Notes under the pieces: generated by a model
The model's database searches: none
The model's input: only the letters and a program-made list of their open reading frames with translations
What the model was told of the DNA's origin: nothing
Part shown: positions 28,511 to 35,316 of the stretch, one piece after another
Layout of the letters: each line of letters starts with the position of its first letter
Position numbering within the stretch: position 1 is the stretch's first letter
DNA from: Spirochaetota bacterium
GTDB lineage: Bacteria; Spirochaetota; JAAYUW01; JAOAHJ01
Direction: 5' to 3'
Assembly: GCA_026415295.1 (NCBI GenBank)
Contig: JAOAHJ010000004.1
Span: forward strand, 47,321-111,320
DNA length: 64,000 bases
Program-made: the position numbers and the translations under genes

Positions 28511-29326
28511 ATGAAAGATAAAATAAAAATTTCAATAATAATTCAAGCTAGAATTAATTCAAAAAGATTTAAAGCAAAAGTTTTAAAAAATTTTGGACCT
28601 TATAACATAATAGAATTTATTCAGAAGAGATTTCTTCTTTTAGAAAATGATAATCTGTATAAAAATAATTTAAATGAGCATTTTAAATTTAACTTTATTC
28701 TTGCTATACCATATGATGAATCAAGATATTTTTATCCATATCTTCAAAAAGGTTTTAATATTGTTGAAGGAGAACATTTTAATGTCTTACAAAGATTTTA
28801 TGATGCTTTTTCCCAATTTGAAGGTGATTATTTAATAAGAGCAACCGGAGATAATCCATATTTTTCATTATTAAGTATTTTGGATTCTTTAGAAATTATT
28901 TATAATAGTGAAAAGCTAAATAAGTATGGAAGAATAGATTATATAGTTAAAAATGGGCTTCCTTTAGGTACAGGTGTTGAATTTATTTCAAAAGAAGCTT
29001 TCTATAAAGCATATAATTGCTCCGATAAGGAATATCAATTTGAACATGTGACACCGTATATATATGAAAATCCTCATCTTTTTAATATATTCTATAAAGA
29101 TTTAAATCAATTTTATAATATAAAAAACTTAAGATTAACTTTTGATGAAAAAGAGGATTTTGAAGTTATTAATTTTATAGGAGAAAAAACAAACTTTTCT
29201 TTGTTTACTGATCTAATTGAAATAGAAGATATTTTTAATGAAAATCCAGAAATTTTCAAAATAAATCATAATATAAAACAGAAATCTTTTAAAGATACTG
29301 AAATTGAAAGAATTAATAATGGATGA
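28511..29326 (+). CDS. SpsF-type cytidylyltransferase
   Basis: A 271-residue nucleotidyltransferase of the COG1861 SpsF / CMP-sugar synthetase-like type. The signature IIIQARINSKRFKAKVLKNFG at residues 8-28 is the CTP-binding turn. FILAIPYDES, FNIVEGEHFNVLQRFYDAF and YLIRATGDNPYFS (the metal-binding Asp) are all present. Such enzymes make CMP- or related activated sugars for surface glycans. The target sugar is unknown. The gene starts 30 bases from the divergent cupin gene and overlaps the next gene. Confidence 0.85.
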   Translation: MKDKIKISIIIQARINSKRFKAKVLKNFGPYNIIEFIQKRFLLLENDNLYKNNLNEHFKFNFILAIPYDESRYFYPYLQKGFNIVEGEHFNVLQRFYDAFSQFEGDYLIRATGDNPYFSLLSILDSLEIIYNSEKLNKYGRIDYIVKNGLPLGTGVEFISKEAFYKAYNCSDKEYQFEHVTPYIYENPHLFNIFYKDLNQFYNIKNLRLTFDEKEDFEVINFIGEKTNFSLFTDLIEIEDIFNENPEIFKINHNIKQKSFKDTEIERINNG

Positions 29327-29936
29327 TTCTATTGTTTTTATCTTAAGACTTTTATTAATTTTTTTGGTAATATTTTTATGTGCAATTATTTATGTTTTTT
29401 ATAATAAAAATAAAAATAAATTAAATTTAGTAAATGAGTCAACAATTGTTGAACAGATAAAAAAAGTATTTAAATTATCTATTATAGAACTAAATATTTC
29501 AGAAATATATAATTATGAAAAAGCAAAAAATATTCTTTTTATATCATTCAAAAAGAAAGCATTGATTATTGTAAATGCAAAAGTAATTATAGGATTTGAC
29601 TTTGAAAAATCAAAGATATCGTACATAAAGGAAGATAAAAAATTAATTTTTGAAAAGTTGGATGGTCCTGAAGTAATTTCAATTGATACCAATTACAATT
29701 TTTATGATATTCAATATAGTTTTTTTAATAAAATAAGTGAAAAAGATATTAATGAATTTCTAATTGAAATAAAAGAAAAATTAAAAAATAAAATATTAAA
29801 TGATCAATACAAAAAATATTGTTTTAATATATTAATAAATGGATTAAAAAATTTATGCAATATATTTGATTTAAAATTAGAGTTTTCAAATAAGATATTA
29901 ATGATTGAAGAGGGGAATAAAAATGACAATTCGTAA
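29319..29936 (+). CDS. Single-pass membrane protein of unknown function
   Basis: A ~205-residue protein. The ATG at 29319 is preferred: the GAAAG site lies 8 bases upstream, whereas the TTG in the same frame at 29304 does not have one. Residues 5-27 (VFILRLLLIFLVIFLCAIIYVFY) are a membrane anchor. The remainder is soluble and Lys/Ile-rich, with an alternating beta/alpha pattern (KIIVNAKVIIGFDFEKSKIS). It overlaps the upstream cytidylyltransferase stop by 8 bases and the downstream flavodoxin start by 14. The tight overlap suggests translational coupling in one operon. I do not recognise the family. Confidence 0.7.
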   Translation: MDDSIVFILRLLLIFLVIFLCAIIYVFYNKNKNKLNLVNESTIVEQIKKVFKLSIIELNISEIYNYEKAKNILFISFKKKALIIVNAKVIIGFDFEKSKISYIKEDKKLIFEKLDGPEVISIDTNYNFYDIQYSFFNKISEKDINEFLIEIKEKLKNKILNDQYKKYCFNILINGLKNLCNIFDLKLEFSNKILMIEEGNKNDNS

Positions 29937-30450
29937 TTTTAACAAGAGTTACTCTAATAAAGATAATAATTATACTCAAAATATTTTAATAATTTATTAT
30001 ACATTAACTGGAACATGTGAAAAAGTTGCTAATTTAATCAAAGAAACTTTTGAAAAAAAGAATATTAACATAGATTTACTTAAAATTAAAGATGTTAATG
30101 AAAGAAAAGGTATCTTGGGTTTTTTAAGATCAGGTTATGAAGCTCTGTTTGAAAAATTGCCAGAAATAGAATATGATGAAATTGAATTCAATAGGTACAA
30201 TTTATTTATAATTATTTCTCCAACATGGGCTGGAAGATTAGCATCTCCAATGAGAAGTTTCCTTAATAAAAATGGGAAAAAATTAAATAATGTAGTATTT
30301 ATTTCCCTTGCTGCTGACAAATATAGAACAACCTTTTTAGATATGGAAAAATTTACACAATTTCCAAAAGCTAAACTATTTTTGAAACAAAAAGAAATTG
30401 ATTTAACAAAAATTACTAATTTTTTCAAAAATATTGAAGATCAAAATTAA
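29923..30450 (+). CDS. Flavodoxin-like protein
   Basis: A ~175-residue flavodoxin-fold protein. The phosphate-binding loop IIYYTLTGTCEKVANLI near residue 22-38 fits FMN (T-x-T-G-T). The ligand loops SPTWAGRLASPMRSFL and VVFISLAADKY are where the isoalloxazine would sit. It is probably an electron carrier or WrbA-type quinone reductase-like protein; the partner is unknown. The ATG at 29923 is preferred over the in-frame TTG at 29905, because the GAAGAGGGG site lies 8-16 bases before it. It overlaps the preceding gene by 14 bases, closing a three-gene cluster. Confidence 0.8.
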   Translation: MTIRNFNKSYSNKDNNYTQNILIIYYTLTGTCEKVANLIKETFEKKNINIDLLKIKDVNERKGILGFLRSGYEALFEKLPEIEYDEIEFNRYNLFIIISPTWAGRLASPMRSFLNKNGKKLNNVVFISLAADKYRTTFLDMEKFTQFPKAKLFLKQKEIDLTKITNFFKNIEDQN

Positions 30451-30551
30451 ATAAATAAAATAATTAAGTAAAGAATTTGATAAAATTAATAAAATTAATA
30501 AAATAAATATTATAAAAAATAAATAATTAAAATTATAAAATTAATAAAGTA

Positions 30552-31199
30552 TTAATTATTTATAATTAAACCAACATAGTCTGTTTCATCTGAAAAATAA
30601 ATTTTTTTATTTTTAGAATCGTAGAATCCACTTACAAAAAATAGATACAATTGTTGATTTTTATTATTTCCAAAATGTTTTTCTTTATTTAATATAAAAG
30701 TTACAATGGTTATATTTTTGTATTTTTCATCAATTGACCAAGCTTTAATGTAATCATCTACTTTCTCAAGATCAATCTCAATGTGTTCTTTATATGCTCC
30801 TTTTGCATCATATAGTATTGCATAAAAAGCACCATCAGATGGATAATATCTATATTCAATAGAACCTTCTTTTAATAGATCATAAAATCCATAAAAAACA
30901 TCATATTTTAATGAAATAGGATTTTTATGGTATAGATCAAATCTAACATAATTATCATCTTCAACGCATGTAACACCAATTATATCTGTTTCTCCCATTT
31001 CTGAATATTTGTGATCATTTTGTGGATCATTTAAAATTGCTTTCATTTGGTCAAATGTAGTATCAAAAACACTTTTTACTTTTGTTGCATTAAAATTGTA
31101 TATTTTAGTTTCTTCTTGATTTTTATATTGAGTAAGTCCACATGAAAAAAAAGTTAAAATCAAAGGAACAATTATGAATAAAATAAAAATTTTTTTCAT
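30552..31199 (-). CDS. Predicted lipoprotein of unknown function
   Basis: A 215-residue exported protein. Residues 1-19 form a signal (KKIFILFIIVPLILTFFS) ending at Cys20, a lipobox of the looser spirochaete-like FFSC type. After processing, the mature part is beta-rich (VRFDLYHKNPISLKYDVFYGFYD; EYRYYPSDGAFYAILYDAKG) and has no recognisable motif. The AAAGGAG site before the ATG is strong. It stands alone between the flavodoxin and iorA regions. A role in the envelope is all that can be inferred. Confidence 0.65.
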   Translation of the reverse strand: MKKIFILFIIVPLILTFFSCGLTQYKNQEETKIYNFNATKVKSVFDTTFDQMKAILNDPQNDHKYSEMGETDIIGVTCVEDDNYVRFDLYHKNPISLKYDVFYGFYDLLKEGSIEYRYYPSDGAFYAILYDAKGAYKEHIEIDLEKVDDYIKAWSIDEKYKNITIVTFILNKEKHFGNNKNQQLYLFFVSGFYDSKNKKIYFSDETDYVGLIINN

Positions 31200-31352
31200 T
31201 TTTTCTCCTTTGTAAATGTATATAATTAAATAATAAACTAAAATTAAAAAAAAACAATTGAAGTTTAATATAGTTTATTATTTTTCTTTAAATAATTTAA
31301 TTCTATGTTAATTTAATTCTGTAAAATAATAATTTATTTATTAGGAGCCAAA

Positions 31353-33116
31353 ATGAAAGAGGTATTATCTGGAAATGAAGCTATTGCAAGAGGAGCATAT
31401 GAATCTGGATGTAAAGTTGCTTTAGCATATCCTGGTACACCTTCTACAGAAATCTTACAAACTATAGCTGATAATTATAAAGATAGCATCTATTGTGCAT
31501 GGGGATCAAATGAAAAAACTGCATTTGAAACTGCATTGGGTGCTTCAGTTGCAGGAGTTAGATCACTTGTTGCTATGAAACATGTTGGGTTAAATGTTGC
31601 TGCAGACCCACTTTTTACTGCAGCTTACACTGGGGTAGGAGGTGGATTTGTTATAATTTCTGCAGATGATCCTTCTAATCATTCTTCTCAAAATGAGCAG
31701 GATAATAGATGGTATGGAATTCATGCTAAAGTTCCTGTTATAGAACCATCAGATTCACAAGAGTGTTTAGATTATGTTAAATACGGTTTTGAAATTTCAG
31801 AAAATTTTGATATTCCTGTTATTATAAGACTTGTTACAAGAGTTTCTCATTCAAAATCAATATGTACATTGTCAGAGCCTATAAAAAGAGAAATTAAATT
31901 TAATTATAAGAAAGATGTTAGAAAATACATTATGGTTCCTTCTCACTCAAATCCACAACATGTTATATTGGAAAAAAAACTTTTAGACATTCAAAAATGG
32001 AATTCAGAAAATAATCTTACAAAAGAAGAAATTTTGGATACTGAAATTGGCATTGTGACTTCTGGCTTAACTTATCAATATGTAAAAGAAGTTTTCCCTC
32101 AATATTCTGTTCTAAAATGTGGCATGGTTTATCCAGCTCCAATAGAAGCCATAAAAAAATTTAGAGAAAAAGTTAAAAAACTTTACTTTATTGAAGAATT
32201 GGAACCGATTTTAGAATTTCAAGCCAGACTATCAAACATTAAAGTAGATTTGGGAAAGGATAAAATTCCATATTACCATGAACTTTCAGTTGAAAGGCTG
32301 AGATCAATTTTTTATGAAAATATTGATTTTGAAGAAAAAAAACAAAAATATAATTTTAATTTACCTCCAAGACCTCCTGTATTATGTGCAGGTTGTCCAC
32401 ATAGAGCTACATTTTATAACTTAGGGAAAAATAAAGAATATATTATTCATGGTGATATAGGTTGCTATACATTAGGTTTTATTGATCCTTTAAATGCAAT
32501 GGATACAACGATATGTATGGGTGCATCTATAACAATGGGAAACGGTTTTTCTATCGTTAATAAAATCTCAAGTGAAAAAAAGAAAGTGATATCAATTCTT
32601 GGAGAATCAACTTTTATGCATTCTGGTCTAACAGGTACAGTAGATGCAGCCTATAATATGCTTTCGAATACTATAATAGTTCTTGATAATTCAGTAACAG
32701 CTATGACTGGACATCAAGATAATCCAATGACTGGAAAAACATTAATGGGTGAAGATGCACCAATCTTTGATATAAAAAAATTTGCTGAAGCTGCAAATAT
32801 TAAAAAAGTAGATATTGTTGATGGATATTTCGTTAAGAAAATAGGTGAACTTATAGAAGAACATCTCAATTATGATGGAGTATCAATGATAGTGGTTAAA
32901 AAACCATGTGTATTAAAAAAAGGAGTTAAAACCAATCCTCCATTGAGAATTAATCAAGAAATATGTAAAAAATGTAAAGTTTGCCTAAAAGTAGGTTGTC
33001 CTGCTATAATGCTTACTAATGAAGGAAATATTATTATAGATGAAACAATGTGTGCTGGATGTACTGTTTGTTATCAAGTTTGTCCTTTTAAGGCAATTGA
33101 ACACACAAAAAATTAA
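31353..33116 (+). CDS. iorA: Indolepyruvate ferredoxin oxidoreductase, alpha subunit
   Basis: IorA is the thiamine-diphosphate and Fe-S subunit of the heterodimer that oxidatively decarboxylates aryl-pyruvates to the CoA ester, reducing ferredoxin. The 587 residues are the usual length. The pyrimidine domain has YPGTPSTEIL and SNEKTAFETALGASVAG; the TPP domain has CAGCPHRATF and GDIGCYTLGF, then LDNSVTAMTGHQDNP. The C terminus ends in two [4Fe-4S] ferredoxin motifs, CKKCKVCLKVGCP and CAGCTVCYQVCP. It works with iorB 176 bases downstream, in anaerobic aromatic amino-acid fermentation. A good TAGGAG site precedes the ATG. Confidence 0.96.
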   Translation: MKEVLSGNEAIARGAYESGCKVALAYPGTPSTEILQTIADNYKDSIYCAWGSNEKTAFETALGASVAGVRSLVAMKHVGLNVAADPLFTAAYTGVGGGFVIISADDPSNHSSQNEQDNRWYGIHAKVPVIEPSDSQECLDYVKYGFEISENFDIPVIIRLVTRVSHSKSICTLSEPIKREIKFNYKKDVRKYIMVPSHSNPQHVILEKKLLDIQKWNSENNLTKEEILDTEIGIVTSGLTYQYVKEVFPQYSVLKCGMVYPAPIEAIKKFREKVKKLYFIEELEPILEFQARLSNIKVDLGKDKIPYYHELSVERLRSIFYENIDFEEKKQKYNFNLPPRPPVLCAGCPHRATFYNLGKNKEYIIHGDIGCYTLGFIDPLNAMDTTICMGASITMGNGFSIVNKISSEKKKVISILGESTFMHSGLTGTVDAAYNMLSNTIIVLDNSVTAMTGHQDNPMTGKTLMGEDAPIFDIKKFAEAANIKKVDIVDGYFVKKIGELIEEHLNYDGVSMIVVKKPCVLKKGVKTNPPLRINQEICKKCKVCLKVGCPAIMLTNEGNIIIDETMCAGCTVCYQVCPFKAIEHTKN

Positions 33117-33292
33117 ATTAAAAAATTAAAATAAAATAATAGAGTTAATAAAAAGAAAATATATGAAATAAAATAAACTTACATAGTTAAAATAGAATAA
33201 ACAAAAAATAGTGATTGAATTTTTAAGTTAAAAAATTAATGATGTTAAATTTATAGTAATTTACATTAATAAAATAAATATTGGGAGAAAAT

Positions 33293-33868
33293 ATGGTTAA
33301 AAATATATTATTAAATGGAGTAGGTGGGCAAGGAATTCTTCTTGTTTCTGAAATTTTAGTTGAAGCTCTTTTATTATCAGGTTTTGATGTTAAAAAAAAT
33401 GAGATACATGGAATGAGCCAAAGAGGAGGAGTTGTTAATTCTCATATCAGATATGGGGATAAGATTTATTCTCCAATAATACCAGTCGGAGAAGCAGATA
33501 TAATAATTTCTTTTGAATATTGTGAGACTTTAAGGTTTATTAATTATTTAAAAGAAAATGGTTTAATTATTTTTAATCTTCAAAAAATTATTCCAGTTTC
33601 AGTTTCTTCTGGAAAAGCAAGCTATCCACAAAATATAGAAGATGAATTAACAAAATACTATATAAAATATGATTCTTTTGATGCTTTTTCTTATGCTAAG
33701 AATTTTGGAATGCCTAAAGCTACAAATATAGCTCTTTTAGCTTATAGCTCAAAATATTTAGAGGATATTAAAGATGAGATATGGGAAAAAGCTATGAGGA
33801 AATATATAAAAGAAAAATTTTTTGATAAAAATTTTGAAATTTTTAAGAGTTTAAAAAAGAGTTATTAA
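33293..33868 (+). CDS. iorB: Indolepyruvate ferredoxin oxidoreductase, beta subunit
   Basis: A 191-residue gamma-domain-type subunit of 2-oxoacid:ferredoxin oxidoreductases. The opening LNGVGGQGILLVSEIL (GxGGQG) is the family signature, and NEIHGMSQRGGVVNSHIRYG is the second. The length is usual for IorB. The start is the ATG at 33293 because GGGAG lies 8 bases before it; the in-frame TTG at 33281 lies inside that site region. A 176-base gap of pure AT separates it from iorA, but no terminator is visible, so one transcript is likely. Confidence 0.95.
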   Translation: MVKNILLNGVGGQGILLVSEILVEALLLSGFDVKKNEIHGMSQRGGVVNSHIRYGDKIYSPIIPVGEADIIISFEYCETLRFINYLKENGLIIFNLQKIIPVSVSSGKASYPQNIEDELTKYYIKYDSFDAFSYAKNFGMPKATNIALLAYSSKYLEDIKDEIWEKAMRKYIKEKFFDKNFEIFKSLKKSY

Positions 33869-33927
33869 GAAAAAACTTAAAAATATATTAAAAATAAATA
33901 ATATAAAAATATATCAATTGAAATTAT

Positions 33928-33967
33928 TGTAGAAAATTTTCTACACTTTTGTTGATTTTTTTCAACA
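33928..33967. promoter_or_regulatory. Two tandem 18-bp palindromes, candidate operator pair
   Basis: TGTAGAAAATTTTCTACA (33928-33945) is a perfect palindrome. TGTTGATTTTTTTCAACA (33950-33967) has 6-base complementary arms around a T spacer. Both share the TGTnGA...TCnACA form and length, with four bases between, so centres are 22 bp apart, close to two helical turns. That is the geometry of adjacent sites for a dimeric repressor or activator. Which regulator binds, and whether iorB or lpxC is the target, cannot be read here. Confidence 0.45.
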
Positions 33968-33982
33968 TTTTCTATGTAATTC

Positions 33983-34009
33983 TAAGATTAAATTTTTTAC
34001 CTAATCTTA
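33983..34009. terminator. Weak hairpin after iorB, possible terminator
   Basis: TAAGATTA (33983-33990) pairs with TAATCTTA (34002-34009), loop 11 bases, followed within 20 bases by a T-rich run. The stem has only one G-C pair per arm, so termination activity is doubtful. Confidence 0.25.
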
Positions 34010-34242
34010 AAAATTTAATTTTCTCTTTTTCAAAAATTCTAATTGAATAGCTCAAATAATTGAATAATTAAAGTAAATTTGAATTATAAGGAAAATATTT
34101 TTTTTAAAATAATATTATTTTAATCTTTTTTGGTATAAAAATTGATGTATTTAATTTAAATTTTTTATTTAAATTTAGTTTATATTTTTTTATTAATTTT
34201 ATTATTATTAATATTTTTTAATAATATAGAATGAGGTAATAA

Positions 34243-35157
34243 ATGAAAAGAAGGACAATATATAAAATAATTGAAAAGGAAGGAATTGCATTACATTCTG
34301 GTAAAATTTCTAAAATTAGATTTTTGCCTTCAGAAAATGGAATAATATTTTATAATACACTCAGGGATAAAAATAAAAACTTTCCTATTAAAATTTCCCC
34401 TTTTGAAGTTATAAATACATCATATGCAACTGTTATTGGTAGAAACTATCCTATACAAACTGTAGAACATGTTTTAGCAGCACTTCATGGATTAAATATT
34501 ACAGATATAGAAATTGAAATATTTGGAGATGAACCACCTGTATTTGATGGTTCATCAAAATATTTTGTTGAAATTTTATTAGAAGCTGGATTAAAAGATT
34601 TAGAATATGAAATTTCTCCTATTACATTAAATTATCCAGTATGGGTTATCAATAACGATTCATATCTTATAGCTATACCATCTGATATATTTGAAATAAC
34701 TTATAGTATTGATTTTACTGAAAAATCAAAAGTTTTAGGCTTTCAACATGTAAACTTTAAAATAGATGAAGATACATTTATTAAGAACATTGCAAATGCA
34801 AGAACTTTTGGTTTTTTGGAGGAAATAGAGTGGCTAAGATCAAATAATTTAGCTTTAGGTGGATCATTAGATAATTCTATCGTATATCATAAAGATGGAA
34901 TTGTCAATGGTAATTTAAGATATCATAATGAAGCAGTAAGACATAAAGTTTTGGATTTAATTGGTGATATTTATTTATTAGGTAAACCAATAAAAGCTCA
35001 TATTTTTGCTCATAAAGCTGGTCATAAACTTGATGTTGAACTTACCAAAAATATATATACAATGATCAAAGAAGAAATTACTGCAACAAAATTAATTCAA
35101 TTAAGAAATGAATTCAAAAAAATAAGTGAACAATTAAAATTAAATATAGAAATTTAG
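34243..35157 (+). CDS. lpxC: UDP-3-O-acyl-N-acetylglucosamine deacetylase
   Basis: LpxC is the zinc enzyme that commits UDP-acyl-GlcNAc to lipid A synthesis. The 304 residues match the bacterial single-domain enzyme. The metal and catalytic residues are present: His76 in TVEHVLAALHG, the DLIGD and RHKVLDLIGDIYL block with its His and Asp, and AHKAGHKLDVEL. GDEPPVFDGSSKYF is the substrate-loop segment. It pairs with lpxB at 5.0 kb, although lpxA, lpxD and lpxK are not in this window. An ATGAGGTAATA site precedes the ATG. The upstream 374-base region carries two palindromic repeats that could control it. Confidence 0.96.
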   Translation: MKRRTIYKIIEKEGIALHSGKISKIRFLPSENGIIFYNTLRDKNKNFPIKISPFEVINTSYATVIGRNYPIQTVEHVLAALHGLNITDIEIEIFGDEPPVFDGSSKYFVEILLEAGLKDLEYEISPITLNYPVWVINNDSYLIAIPSDIFEITYSIDFTEKSKVLGFQHVNFKIDEDTFIKNIANARTFGFLEEIEWLRSNNLALGGSLDNSIVYHKDGIVNGNLRYHNEAVRHKVLDLIGDIYLLGKPIKAHIFAHKAGHKLDVELTKNIYTMIKEEITATKLIQLRNEFKKISEQLKLNIEI

Positions 35158-35316
35158 TTTTTATTTTATCTTTAATATTTAAAATTTAATATTTTTATAA
35201 AATAGCTTAATAATTAAAATATTCTCTGTAATTTTAATATCCTTATTATAATTCAATATTTCTTTAATTTTTTTACATAAATTTATTATGATTTTAAAGA
35301 TATTAATTTTCATGTT

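Larger units (their letters stand above)
33869..34242. other. 374-base intergenic region with three inverted repeats
   Basis: This stretch separates iorB and lpxC. It holds two 18-bp palindromes (33928-33945 and 33950-33967) and a weaker 8-base hairpin (33983-33990 with 34002-34009), listed separately. Past 34010 I see only AT-rich sequence with no convincing promoter hexamers, plus the GAGG site just before lpxC. No open frame of note is present. Confidence 0.6.
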
